Shown here one piece after another: positions 1 to 7,903 of a stretch of DNA of 64,000 nucleotides (positions are counted from its first letter, which is position 1; each line of letters opens with the position of its first letter). The position numbers and the translations under genes were made by a program. Under the pieces are notes generated by a model, which did not search any database, was not told the DNA's origin, and saw only the letters and a list, made by a program, of their open reading frames with translations. The DNA is from Gluconacetobacter diazotrophicus PA1 5. GTDB taxonomy: Bacteria > Pseudomonadota > Alphaproteobacteria > Acetobacterales > Acetobacteraceae. The stretch is taken from positions 2,818,001 to 2,882,000 of the forward strand of contig NC_011365.1 of assembly GCF_000021325.1 (NCBI RefSeq), given 5' to 3'.

Positions 1-2
1 GC

Positions 3-1397
3 GGGCTGTATCCGTCGCTGGGCAATACGGCGACGTGGGCGGCGTGCCAGGTGCCGCAGATCAATTACGCGTATCCGGCGGCACTGGGGACGAATCTGCT
101 GACCCAGTGGGCGTATAATGGGAACGTGGGGTTCTTCCTGCCGGACGGCGAGGGAGGCACCAATCATTATCTGTATTTCAGCCGGGGCGACATGGCGGCG
201 AATGCCGTTGCCGGTGGGAACGCCAACAGCGAAATCGCGAACGTCATCGGGCCGGCCTGTCCGGACGGCGCGATGGTCAGGATCGCCATGGGCGCGGTCA
301 GCTATGACGCCCTGATCGAGGCGAACTTCGCGAAAAACGGCGCCACGTCCTTCACTGCGACCTTGCCGATGTACAGCATCGACAATGCGAACTGGGTGAA
401 CGGGGCCGGGGCGGCGCAGATTCCGTTTTCCGACGAATATGCCTACATCACCACCGGACAGCCGGGCGGAACGGATGTCTATGGCGGCCAGCCTGGCCTG
501 ATGCCGATTCCCGGAACGTCGCACTGGCTGGTCACGTTCCTCAAGGTCGGGCGGTCCGACAGCCAGGCCAACCTGTCCGGGGCCAGCGTGTGGGATACGG
601 TGCGCACGTTCGTCTATGCCGGCGGAAACGCCGTGCAGCTCGGGGGCGCCGTCTCGGGCGAGGCGTATGCCGGGGCGGCGGACTGGTCCGGATACACGCT
701 GCCGGGATCGACGGGCGTGTGGGGCGACTGGAACGCCGTCGCCTATGTGCGGGACGATACGGTTCTGGTCTTCGGCAATATGTACGGCACGGCGGCCGGG
801 GCCTATCCGGCCCCCGAAGGCGCGCAATATTGCACCCGGTTCGGCACGCTGGCCCTGGCGGTGGCGCAGCTTGCCGACCTGTTCATCGCGACCCCGCCGG
901 CGCCCGTGGATCTGTCGGTGGTCGCGAACCGGCGCCTGTTCCGCAGCGCGGCCGGGGGGGCGCGGTATCCGGGGGCGGACGGATCGGTGCCGCTGGGTGT
1001 CGCGCCGCCGGTGTTCCTGACCGTAGCGCCGGGGACGCAGGTGGACACCTTCGCGAATAACGGCGGCAGCGGTGGTCCGTTTGCCCTTTCGGGCACCCTT
1101 GATGCAGCAGAATCCAACCCGCCCGGCAGCACCTATCAGGAGGTCATGGACCAGGCCGCCAACACGCCCGTGGGGGCCGACCCGCAGATCATGCTGGACT
1201 GGTCCGACGACGGGGCGCGGACATGGAGCGCGCTGCGGCTGTGCCGGTCCATGGGCCGCCAGGGCGAATACCTGACGCGCCTGCGCTGGATGAAGCTGGG
1301 GCAGGCGCGGCAGCGGGCGCTGCGCCTGCAGGTGACGGACCCGGTGCGGCGCAACCTGATCGGGTTCTATCTGGATATCGAAGCGGGGATGGACTGA
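3..1397 (+). CDS. Packaged-DNA stabilisation protein, P22 gp10-like (5' end outside window)
   Basis: Probable virion hub protein closing the portal after DNA packaging in P22-like podoviruses. The frame is open to the left edge, so the GTG at 51 is unlikely to be the true start and the gene is partial. The support is the C-terminus: a short-repeat strand ending in 'MLDWSDDGARTW', then a segment with GEYLTRLRW, RLGQARQR-like spacing (KLGQARQRALRLQVTDPV) and a final IGFYLDIEAG. The same 'SDDG.TW ... R.RW..LG..R.R....VTDPV' pattern ends gp10-type proteins. It is followed by small tail genes and a gp7-like protein, as in P22-type tail modules. The stop overlaps the next ATG by one base. The family call is from remembered motif pattern, not a search. 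Confidence 0.7.
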   Translation, partial: GLYPSLGNTATWAACQVPQINYAYPAALGTNLLTQWAYNGNVGFFLPDGEGGTNHYLYFSRGDMAANAVAGGNANSEIANVIGPACPDGAMVRIAMGAVSYDALIEANFAKNGATSFTATLPMYSIDNANWVNGAGAAQIPFSDEYAYITTGQPGGTDVYGGQPGLMPIPGTSHWLVTFLKVGRSDSQANLSGASVWDTVRTFVYAGGNAVQLGGAVSGEAYAGAADWSGYTLPGSTGVWGDWNAVAYVRDDTVLVFGNMYGTAAGAYPAPEGAQYCTRFGTLALAVAQLADLFIATPPAPVDLSVVANRRLFRSAAGGARYPGADGSVPLGVAPPVFLTVAPGTQVDTFANNGGSGGPFALSGTLDAAESNPPGSTYQEVMDQAANTPVGADPQIMLDWSDDGARTWSALRLCRSMGRQGEYLTRLRWMKLGQARQRALRLQVTDPVRRNLIGFYLDIEAGMD

Positions 1398-2032
1398 TGC
1401 CGGAGCCATCGCGCCAGACCCTTCCGGTCGGGGATCGTCCGTTCGTCGACGGCACCGGGGCGCTGACCCTGTCGGCCTATCAGTTCCTGGCGCGGCTGCA
1501 GGCTGGTGCCTCCGCGACGATCCGCAACGTCCAGGTGATCGCGGCGGCGCTGGGCGTGCCGGTGGCGTCCATCCCGGCCGACGGATCGGCGCCCGTCACG
1601 CTGCCGGCGTCCTATCCGCCGGTGCCGGACGTTTCCGCCGGCCTGCGCGATTCCGTGGCCGATGCGCGGCTGCTGGCGATGCTGTCCGGCGCGTCCCGCC
1701 CCGACGTGTCCCGCCCCGTGGCGGCCCGGGATGCGGGCCCGCCGCCTGCCGCGCCGCCGCCGGGTGTCGTGGTGCTGCATAACGGTGCGCGGGTGCTGGA
1801 CGGGTTCGGCGTGCCGGCCGGCCGGGTCGCGGGGTGGATCGGGGACCTGTACCTGCAGCGGGACGGCGGTGCCGCCGGCGCGCTGTGGTCGAAGCGGCAG
1901 GGGGCCGGCACCGAAACGGGCTGGGCGCCCGCCGGCGGCGCGGCGGGCGTGCTGCCGCTGGTCAATGGCGACACGGGTCCGGTCGGCATCCTGTCCGACC
2001 CGGCGGGGCAGACAATCGGGGTGCCGATCTGA
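1397..2032 (+). CDS. Phage tail-associated protein, unrecognised (211 aa)
   Basis: Function not recognised. The ATG at 1397 shares its A with the stop of the gp10-like gene (TGATG), so translational coupling is likely. The middle of the protein is proline- and alanine-rich (residues ~105-125, linker-like). The C-terminal ~70 residues contain GWIGDLYLQRDGGAAGALW followed by ETGWAPA, a pattern seen in phage tail and fibre proteins where glycine/tryptophan-rich strands repeat. The stop overlaps the next ATG by one base. Position between the hub and the fibre-like genes suggests a small tail accessory or a fibre attachment protein; this is inference from order. Confidence 0.6.
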   Translation: MPEPSRQTLPVGDRPFVDGTGALTLSAYQFLARLQAGASATIRNVQVIAAALGVPVASIPADGSAPVTLPASYPPVPDVSAGLRDSVADARLLAMLSGASRPDVSRPVAARDAGPPPAAPPPGVVVLHNGARVLDGFGVPAGRVAGWIGDLYLQRDGGAAGALWSKRQGAGTETGWAPAGGAAGVLPLVNGDTGPVGILSDPAGQTIGVPI

Positions 2033-2490
2033 TGGGCAACAGTACGCTGATCACCGACTATCTCGGCTATGGCCCCGCGGCCGGCCGGCCGGCGGCGCCG
2101 GCGGTTCCGGCCGGGTGCCTGGGGCTCTATTACGCGGCCGATATCGGGCAGGTCTATGTCTGGGACGGGGCGTGGCAGGCCTGGGCGCCGCCCGGGCAGT
2201 CCTTCGCCGGGTCGCTGGCCGGGGCGGGAACCTCGCAGGGGACGGCCGCCGCACTGGCGGCGGACGTCAACCTGTTCACCACCGTGGCGGCCGGGAGCGG
2301 GGCGGTGCTGAGCGCCGGTGCGGCCGGCACATGGCAGAAGGTGCTGAACCGGGGGGCGGCATCGCTGCTGGTCTATCCGCCGCCGGGTGGGGCGATCGAC
2401 GCGGGGGCGGCGGATGCGCCGGCCACCATCCTGGCCGGCGGGGGCGCGACCTTCTGGCAGAACAGTGCAACGCAATGGTATTCGGAATGA
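2032..2490 (+). CDS. Phage structural protein, unrecognised (152 aa)
   Basis: Unrecognised. The ATG at 2032 is coupled to the upstream stop through TGATG, and the gene ends in ATGA overlap with the next one. The product starts MGNSTLITDYLGYG, then has a YYAADIGQVYVWDGAWQAW segment resembling the GxxYxWDGxxW strand motifs found in head and tail decoration or fibre-base proteins. No signal peptide or membrane segment. Codon use and GC content match the neighbours, so it belongs to the same phage module. Confidence 0.6.
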   Translation: MGNSTLITDYLGYGPAAGRPAAPAVPAGCLGLYYAADIGQVYVWDGAWQAWAPPGQSFAGSLAGAGTSQGTAAALAADVNLFTTVAAGSGAVLSAGAAGTWQKVLNRGAASLLVYPPPGGAIDAGAADAPATILAGGGATFWQNSATQWYSE

Positions 2491-3488
2491 AGACACTGCT
2501 GATCCTGGCCGGCGCGCTGGCGCTGGCCGCCCCGGCCCGCGCGCAGGTCGTGGGGCCGGTTTCGCATCGCGACGTGCCGGCCTGCCCCGACAGCGGGGGG
2601 AATCACCTGAATTACCAGCCGGCAACGGGGGTGTTTTCCTGCGGGACGACGGGGAACGTGCCCGCGATCGGCAATGATACGGTGCTGGGCAATGTCAGCG
2701 GCGGCACGGCGGCGGCCGGGGCGCTGACGCAGGGGCAACTGACGGCGCTGGTCCAGCCGTTCACCGCCGGCCTGTCGGGCGCGGTGCCGGCCAGCGGCGG
2801 CGGGACGACCAGTTTCCTGCGTGCCGACGGGACATGGGCGGCGCCACCAGGAGGGGGCGCCGCCACGCCGCGGATCGTCCAGAGCCAGGTGGTGGCCTAT
2901 CCGTCCTCGGCGCTGTCGGTGGCGCTTCCGGCCGTGCCCCAGCCGGGAAACATGCTGCTGTTCGTCGGCACGAAATGGAGTACCAGTCCCTCGATGGTTC
3001 CGGGCTGGACGCAGCTCTACTGGGCCGGGTCCGAGTCCAACGACGGGCTGATGGTCGTCTATCGGTATGCGATGCCCGGGGATACCGGCAGCATCACGCT
3101 TTCGACCCAGGCGACGGGGTGGTCGGGGTGTCTGTTCGAACTCTCCGGGGTGGCGGCGGGCAATATCGTTTCCGTCCAGGAGGGCGATAATTATTCGGGC
3201 GGCGGTACCTCGGTCAGCGCGGGGTCGGGGCTGCCCGACGACGACAGCATCCTGGTCGGCATCGTCTTTTCCGAAGGGGCCGCCACCCAGCCCACCGTGA
3301 CGCTGACCGGCGCGACGCAGGGACAATCGACATGGGCGACCGGGTCATCCAATGGTGGAAACCGGTTCGTCGCATCGTTTTCGACCGGCCCGCTGCCCAG
3401 GGGCGGGGCCACGATCGGCGCGGCGTTTTCGAGTGTCGCGACCGGGGCCAACATCATGGGGGCGGTCGCGATCAGTCCGGTGCGATAG
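2487..3488 (+). CDS. Tail-fibre-like protein with an N-terminal signal-type segment (333 aa)
   Basis: The start ATG at 2487 overlaps the upstream stop (ATGA). Residues 1-19 (MKTLLILAGALALAAPARA) look like a Sec signal peptide with an AxA cleavage site, which is unusual for a phage structural protein. Residues ~70-125 carry LTQGQLTALVQPF and TSFLRADGTWAAPPGGG, typical of phage fibre linkers. The C-terminal ~200 residues form a beta-rich domain with repeated G/S/T and PGWTQLYW, like receptor-binding or carbohydrate-binding tips. It could be a fibre whose signal-like segment is accidental, or a secreted or surface product encoded by the prophage. Confidence 0.55.
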   Translation: MKTLLILAGALALAAPARAQVVGPVSHRDVPACPDSGGNHLNYQPATGVFSCGTTGNVPAIGNDTVLGNVSGGTAAAGALTQGQLTALVQPFTAGLSGAVPASGGGTTSFLRADGTWAAPPGGGAATPRIVQSQVVAYPSSALSVALPAVPQPGNMLLFVGTKWSTSPSMVPGWTQLYWAGSESNDGLMVVYRYAMPGDTGSITLSTQATGWSGCLFELSGVAAGNIVSVQEGDNYSGGGTSVSAGSGLPDDDSILVGIVFSEGAATQPTVTLTGATQGQSTWATGSSNGGNRFVASFSTGPLPRGGATIGAAFSSVATGANIMGAVAISPVR

Positions 3489-3520
3489 GACGGTGCGACA
3501 GGACGGGGCGACAGGACGGG
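3482..3520. repeat. Three tandem 13-bp repeats after the fibre-like gene
   Basis: Three head-to-tail copies of GCGACAGGACGGG: 3482-3494 (GCGATAGGACGGT, containing the stop of the upstream gene), 3495-3507 and 3508-3520 (the last two identical). The unit is not a multiple of three. It lies between the fibre-like gene and the glycosyltransferase gene and may mark slippage or the junction where the latter gene was inserted. Confidence 0.8.
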
Positions 3521-3594
3521 GCCGGGCACAGGATTGCCCTTGCCTGCCTGATCTATATTGTAGCCCATACGCTTCCCCAGACCCGCGGAAAACC

Positions 3595-5127
3595 ATGAGT
3601 AACGGTGACATATTAAAGAGACCCCAGCGTACGAGTGCTGTCATTTTCCTTGTCGTGACTCTGGTCTATTTTTATTCCGCGGTGCGGTATGCGCGTCATG
3701 CCCCGCTGTGGATGGATGAAGTCCTGACTTATTACACCATTCGACAGGCGGACCTGTCCCACGTCCTGAGGGCTGTCTGGAGCGGGACCGATTTTTCGCC
3801 GTTTTTCATGCATGCCGTGCTTCATGTCATACCGCCTGTCGACCAGGGCGACCTGTTGTCTCCACGCATTCTTTCAATTTTTTCCGCTTATGGTGCCGCG
3901 CTGTGCCTGTTGCGGCTTGCGCGGAAATATTTTGAATTGCCGGTGGCGGTTCTGTCTTTCAGCCTGCTGCTGGCGTCCTATTTTTTCTTCTTTGCCGTGC
4001 AGGCGCGCGAGTATGCGCTGATCGTTTTCCTGTTTTCCGCTTCCCTGCTGGTGTGGAGCAATGTGTGTGACGGGAATAACGACAGAAAGAACCTGTTCCT
4101 TCTGTGGGTTTTCCTGTCACTGACACTCTGCACGCATTTTTATGGTGTCGTGTCGATCGTCGTGATGGCGTTGTGCGAAACGGTCTGGGACCTGCGGACA
4201 AGGCGTATCCGCTGGCCGGTATGGATCACGCTTGCGGCGACCTGCCCGGTCGGCATGGCCTGGATCCCGTGGGCGCGTCATCTGCAGATGCTGAATGCCG
4301 GCGATCAGAATGGTCCTTTTTATTATGCTTATCCCACGTTCGAAAAATTATGGTCCTATACGGTTCTCTTTGTCGGGGGGAACTATGTTTTTCCGATCAT
4401 CGCGGTGTCGTGTCTCGCGGCTTCCTTCCTGTTCCCCGGTTCCGGGGACGTCCCGCCGGAGAATGCGCAAGCGGGACGCCGCGTCCTGGGATGCATCGTG
4501 CTGTCCGTCGGCTGCGTTCCCCTGATCGTGTTTTGCCTGGCGCGTTTTCTGACCGGGTCCTTCAGTGCGCGCTATATGGCTGATTTCCTGACCTTCGATG
4601 CTGTCGCCATCCCGTTCGCGATAGGGTGGACGCGACGCGCGACGCTGTTTTCGATGTTGATGTGCCCGGCCCTGGCCTGCATGATCGTGCTGTATTCGGC
4701 CGATGACACGATGGACCTGAGTTCGGTCAGAAGTCTGCGGGCCATTCCTTCCGGCCTTCCTGTGGTGATTGGCGAGGGGCTGCTCTTTATCGAATTGCAG
4801 CAGAAAATTTATCGGCCGTTTTCGAGGCATGCCGTCTATCTTTATGGATTGGAAAACGTTCCGAACGTCGACCGCACGAATGAACATGCGATACGGTACC
4901 TCCATAAGGTTGTGCCGTGGATGCGGGTCAGTCAGTTCGACGATTTCTTGAGGGACAATCATCATTTTTATGTCCTTTCCCGAAATCCGGCTACGGAAGA
5001 CTATGTCTCGCCGGCGCTCAGGCAACGCGGAGTCCTGTGCCGAACGGCGTTCAGGGACGCGGATGTGACGGTGTTCGAGGCCGGGACGGACTGCAAAAGG
5101 ATGGTGCCCGCCGTATCGGGACACTGA
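3595..5127 (+). CDS. Polytopic membrane glycosyltransferase, GT39/ArnT-like fold (510 aa)
   Basis: Probable integral-membrane GT-C glycosyltransferase that moves a sugar from a lipid carrier to an envelope glycan. The ATG at 3595 follows a clear gap after the phage genes. Residues ~15-33 form the first membrane helix; the first loop has HAPLWMDEVLTYYTIRQAD, where the Asp-Glu pair is the usual catalytic motif of this fold. About ten hydrophobic helices follow (LSLTLCTHFYGVVSIVVMAL, YVFPIIAVSCLAASF and others), then a ~130-residue soluble C-terminal part. It is a little lower in GC than the flanking phage genes. Set among tail genes, it is best explained as a lysogenic-conversion gene that alters the O-antigen or another surface polymer and so the phage receptor. 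The substrate cannot be told. Confidence 0.65.
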   Translation: MSNGDILKRPQRTSAVIFLVVTLVYFYSAVRYARHAPLWMDEVLTYYTIRQADLSHVLRAVWSGTDFSPFFMHAVLHVIPPVDQGDLLSPRILSIFSAYGAALCLLRLARKYFELPVAVLSFSLLLASYFFFFAVQAREYALIVFLFSASLLVWSNVCDGNNDRKNLFLLWVFLSLTLCTHFYGVVSIVVMALCETVWDLRTRRIRWPVWITLAATCPVGMAWIPWARHLQMLNAGDQNGPFYYAYPTFEKLWSYTVLFVGGNYVFPIIAVSCLAASFLFPGSGDVPPENAQAGRRVLGCIVLSVGCVPLIVFCLARFLTGSFSARYMADFLTFDAVAIPFAIGWTRRATLFSMLMCPALACMIVLYSADDTMDLSSVRSLRAIPSGLPVVIGEGLLFIELQQKIYRPFSRHAVYLYGLENVPNVDRTNEHAIRYLHKVVPWMRVSQFDDFLRDNHHFYVLSRNPATEDYVSPALRQRGVLCRTAFRDADVTVFEAGTDCKRMVPAVSGH

Positions 5128-5212
5128 AACCTCGGTCCCTGGAAGCGGGCGGGATCGGCGTCCGTTCTTGTGCTTGCGCGGGCATGCCGATCCGCGATAC
5201 AAACCAAGCATC

Positions 5213-5253
5213 GGGCACAGGCACCGCCCATCATCCGAACGTCCCCCGCCGGG
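5213..5253 (+). promoter_or_regulatory. Repeated phage leader motif, copy 1
   Basis: The 17-mer GGGCACAGGCACCGCCC (5213-5229) recurs exactly at 7842-7858. Each copy is preceded by GCATC, followed by a C-run/G-run hairpin (here CCCCCGCCGGGGG, about 5241-5253), and lies about 50 bp upstream of a phage start codon. It is probably a shared promoter or RNA leader of phage late transcription units; no matching sigma-70 boxes were identified inside it. Confidence 0.5.
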
Positions 5254-5278
5254 GGATGTGTACGCGAATGCAGGTGCC

Positions 5279-5623
5279 ATGTCCGTCCAGCCCCTTTCCC
5301 TGATTCCCGCGCAGGCCGTGCCGTCCGCGACCGCCGTGCTGTATACGTCGCCGGTGGGCGTGATCTCGCGCATCGACAGTCTGAGCGTATGCAATGTCGG
5401 GGCCGTTCCCGCGCAGGTCACGATCAATCTGGTGCCGTCGGGGGCGGCGGCCGGGTCCGGCAACGTCACGACGTCCGGCCAGACCATCCTGCCCGGCCAG
5501 ACCTGGAACAGTCCGAACGAGATCGGCAAGGTGCTGGGCGCGGGCGATGCCATCGCCGTCCTGTCCTCGGTTGCGAACGCGTTGACGATCGTGGCCGGCG
5601 GCCTGCAGGTGACCGCGTCGTGA
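5279..5623 (+). CDS. Small phage structural protein (114 aa)
   Basis: Unrecognised, beta-rich and without charged helices. It begins MSVQPLSLIPAQAVPSATAV and contains SVCNVGAVPAQVTINLVPSG and ILPGQTWNSP. Compact beta-sandwich proteins of this size and composition occur as phage decoration or tail-tip proteins. The ATG at 5279 was chosen because it follows the repeated leader; an upstream in-frame start at 5168 would put the leader inside the gene and gives Arg/Pro-rich residues atypical of the protein. The end overlaps the next gene by four bases (GTGA). Confidence 0.6.
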   Translation: MSVQPLSLIPAQAVPSATAVLYTSPVGVISRIDSLSVCNVGAVPAQVTINLVPSGAAAGSGNVTTSGQTILPGQTWNSPNEIGKVLGAGDAIAVLSSVANALTIVAGGLQVTAS

Positions 5624-6096
5624 CCGCGTATCGGGTCGAGCCCTGGGCACGGGTCCTGCCGGAGCTGCAGGCGTTGTGGGAGGGCCATTGGCGCGAGGTC
5701 GGGCGCGACCATGATGCGATGCCGCTCTCGCCCGATCTGGCGAAATACGCGGCGATCGACGCGCAGGACTGCCTGCATGTGGTGACGATGCGGTGTGACG
5801 GCCGCCTGGTCGGCTATGTCGTTGCCATCATCCAGACCCACCTGCATTACCAGACGGTCCTGCATGCGGTGCTGGACCTGTATTACGTCGTGCCCGAGGC
5901 CCGGCGCTGGATGGCGGGGCCGGCGCTGCTGCGCGCGGCCGAACGGACGCTGGCCGCGCGGGGCGTGCGGCGCGTGGTCGCCGGCACGAAACTGCATCAT
6001 GCGCCCGACGGGCGGCCGCTGGATAACGGCGCGATCCTGCGGCGGCTGGGCTGGGCGCCGTTCGAGACGCTTTATGAAAGGTGGATCGCACCATGA
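5620..6096 (+). CDS. GNAT-fold acetyltransferase-like phage protein (158 aa)
   Basis: GTG start at 5620 in a GTGA overlap with the upstream stop. The protein has a GNAT-like layout: an N-terminal helix (LPELQALWEGHWREV), a central strand pair (DCLHVVTMRCDGRLVGYVVAII), then LDLYYVVPEARRWMAGPALLRAAERTLAARGVRR, where the V-P-x-x-R...G.ALL pattern corresponds to the acetyl-CoA pyrophosphate-binding loop and following helix. The end FETLYERWI is typical for phage-borne GNATs, which often sit in tail and ejection modules. The acceptor is unknown. It is followed by the ejection protein with an ATGA overlap. Confidence 0.65.
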   Translation: MTAYRVEPWARVLPELQALWEGHWREVGRDHDAMPLSPDLAKYAAIDAQDCLHVVTMRCDGRLVGYVVAIIQTHLHYQTVLHAVLDLYYVVPEARRWMAGPALLRAAERTLAARGVRRVVAGTKLHHAPDGRPLDNGAILRRLGWAPFETLYERWIAP

Positions 6097-6809
6097 CATC
6101 GATCATCGGCGGGGTCGCCGGGGGCGTGGGATCGCTGGTCAGCGGGCTCATGGGGTCCGGCGCCGAGAAGAAGGCCGCGGAACAGGAGGCCCAGGTCGAA
6201 CAGAATGCCCTGAATTACGACCAGGGCATCTATAATACGGCGACCACGAACCTCAGCCCGTATGTCTCGACCGGTACCAACGCGCTGTACAGCCTTGCGG
6301 ACCTGATGGGGCTGGGCGGCGGGTCGAACGGGCAGGGGGCGGGCGCGCTGGCGGCCTATAACCAATATACCCAGACGCCCTATTACACTTTCCCGCTGCA
6401 GCAGGGCGAGCAGGCGCTGAACCAGGCGGCGGCGGCGAAGGGGCTGTCGCTTTCAGGCGGGCAGCTTTCGGCGCTGGGCAATTATGCCCAGAATTACGCC
6501 AGCCAGAATTTCGGGAATTACATGACCGCCCTGCAGCAGTTGGCGGGGCAGGGATCGAGTGCCGCCGGGACGCTGGCGTCGGCCGGGGCCAATGCGGCCT
6601 CGACCGACGGTTCGATCGCGTCGCGCCTGGCCAGCGCGCTGGCCGGCGGCACGATCGGATCGACCAGCGCGCTGGCCAACGGCATTGCCGGCCTGCTGGG
6701 TGGACTGGGCAGCAGTACGAACCTGAGTGCCCTTCTGTCGTCCGTCGGGGGCGGGACGTCGTATTCGGACCCGTTCGGGGGGGGCGGCACGACGGCGACG
6801 GGATTCTGA
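6093..6809 (+). CDS. DNA ejection/injection protein, P22 gp7-like (238 aa)
   Basis: Probable internal virion protein ejected with the genome. The ATG at 6093 overlaps the upstream stop; a GTG at 6081 is also in frame but has no advantage. After a small hydrophobic N-terminus (IIGGVAGGVGSLVSGLMGSG) comes an alanine/glutamine-rich helix (EKKAAEQEAQVEQNALN), then QGEQALNQAAAAKGLSLSGG followed by NYAQNYASQNFGNYM and QLAGQGSSAAGTLASAGANA. The order 'G.S.SG..L.AL.NY.Q..A...F..Y...L..L...G..AA' is the hallmark of gp7-type ejection proteins. It ends the first phage transcription unit and is followed by a strong hairpin. Confidence 0.65.
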   Translation: MTSIIGGVAGGVGSLVSGLMGSGAEKKAAEQEAQVEQNALNYDQGIYNTATTNLSPYVSTGTNALYSLADLMGLGGGSNGQGAGALAAYNQYTQTPYYTFPLQQGEQALNQAAAAKGLSLSGGQLSALGNYAQNYASQNFGNYMTALQQLAGQGSSAAGTLASAGANAASTDGSIASRLASALAGGTIGSTSALANGIAGLLGGLGSSTNLSALLSSVGGGTSYSDPFGGGGTTATGF

Positions 6810-6816
6810 TGCCCGG

Positions 6817-6850
6817 CGCGTGCCGCCGCCTCGGCGGGCGGCGGCACGCG
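6817..6850. terminator. Strong 14-bp hairpin between convergent genes
   Basis: Perfect 14-bp inverted repeat, CGCGTGCCGCCGCC (6817-6830) and its complement (6837-6850) with a 6-base loop, between the ends of the ejection-protein gene and the convergent yfdX-like gene (6858). Neither side has a clean T-run, so it is a probable bidirectional stem-type terminator rather than a canonical one. Confidence 0.6.
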
Positions 6851-6857
6851 TGGTTCG

Positions 6858-7607
6858 TTATTTGGCCGGAGCGGCCGGCGCGGCCGGAGCAGCGGCGGGG
6901 GCCTTCGTGTCCTTGGTGCGCGGGGCGAAGACCATGTCGTCCGCGATGAAGCGCAGCGCGTCCTGCGCGTCGGCCAGGGCGGTGTCGGCGCCGTGCGGGT
7001 CGGTGTTCACCAGGTTGGAGGCGCGGTAGACATCCGCCGTCACGGGCTGGAGCGGGGCGACGGCGATGATGAAATCGACGTCGATATCGGCGTTGGCCAG
7101 CGCGTGGCTGGTGGACGCGGTATCACCCTTCTTCAGGCTGCTGTTCGCGGCCTGGACGGCCTGGGCCTTGGCCGGCGTGGCCTCCGGGTCGCGGCTGACG
7201 ACATATTCGCCGTCCACCGGAATCCAGGTCACGTCCTGCGTGGGGGCGGTGGGCGCGGGCAGGTGGCCGGGCTTGCCGGCGGGGGCCTTCGGGGCCGGGG
7301 TCAGGGCCGCTTCCGCGCGGACGAAGCGGTGGTCGTCGCCCTGGGCCCGGTCCAGGGCCTGGTTCGCGTCGGCCAGCAGCTTGGTCGCGCCGGCCTTGTC
7401 GCCCTGGGCCAGGGCCTGGCGGGCCATGTCGATATCGGCATAGGCGCGCAGCCCGTCATGCGACAGACGGCGGAAATCGTGCTCGACCGCGTGACGGTTC
7501 GGCCTGGCGGCGTGGGCCTGCGGGGTGGCCACGCCGGAAATCGTCAATCCCGCGGTGGCGAGTCCGGTACCGAGTGCGAACGCGGAGAGGCGGCGGCGAA
7601 GAGGCAT
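6858..7607 (-). CDS. YfdX family protein, exported (249 aa)
   Basis: Reverse strand. The start at 7607 (MPLRRRLSAFALGTGLATAG) is chosen because AGGAGA lies about 8 bases upstream and a signal peptide follows, ending near residue 33 (PQAHA). The mature part has two helical halves with the YfdX pattern: DIDMARQALAQGDKAGATKLLADANQALDRA near the N-terminus and a second ALANADIDVDFIIAVAPLQPVTADVY region, then a Pro/Ala-rich tail. E. coli yfdX belongs to an acid-inducible operon, and a periplasmic chaperone-like role has been proposed for the family. It lies opposite to and between phage tail genes, so it is likely cargo carried by the prophage. Confidence 0.7.
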   Translation of the reverse strand: MPLRRRLSAFALGTGLATAGLTISGVATPQAHAARPNRHAVEHDFRRLSHDGLRAYADIDMARQALAQGDKAGATKLLADANQALDRAQGDDHRFVRAEAALTPAPKAPAGKPGHLPAPTAPTQDVTWIPVDGEYVVSRDPEATPAKAQAVQAANSSLKKGDTASTSHALANADIDVDFIIAVAPLQPVTADVYRASNLVNTDPHGADTALADAQDALRFIADDMVFAPRTKDTKAPAAAPAAPAAPAK

Positions 7608-7841
7608 CTGGAATTCTCCTGTTGACCCCCGAGGATCGCGCCGATGCCGCGCGGGGCATAGGCCCGCAGGCGCAAGGCGGAGTCCCCCGTGGCGCATGGC
7701 GATGGCGTGTGGCCGTGGTGCGTGGCGGTGTGCCGGCCGTGACGGGGCCTGTCGAAATACCCTGATCCGGGAATGGAATTTTTCATGCGCGTTCCTGCGT
7801 CATTGCCAGCATGGGCCGCCGTCGGCTAGGATGACGCATCA

Positions 7842-7885
7842 GGGCACAGGCACCGCCCGTCAACGACACGCGCCCCCCGTGCGGG
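7842..7885 (+). promoter_or_regulatory. Repeated phage leader motif, copy 2
   Basis: Second exact copy of GGGCACAGGCACCGCCC (7842-7858), again preceded by GCATC, followed by a GC hairpin (CGCCCCCCGTGCGGGCG region, ~7870-7886) and 46 bp upstream of the tail-fibre start at 7904. It probably restarts phage transcription after the inserted reverse-strand yfdX-like gene. Confidence 0.5.
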
Positions 7886-7903
7886 CGTGGGTGGGAGTGG
7901 TGC

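Noticed and set aside
3489-3594. A promoter inside the 13-bp tandem repeats
   Set aside because: The repeats are GC-rich without -10/-35 likeness; they are recorded as a repeat only.
4348-6099. A 583-residue reverse frame opposite the glycosyltransferase and GNAT genes
   Set aside because: It crosses several coupled phage genes on the other strand and has no domain of its own.
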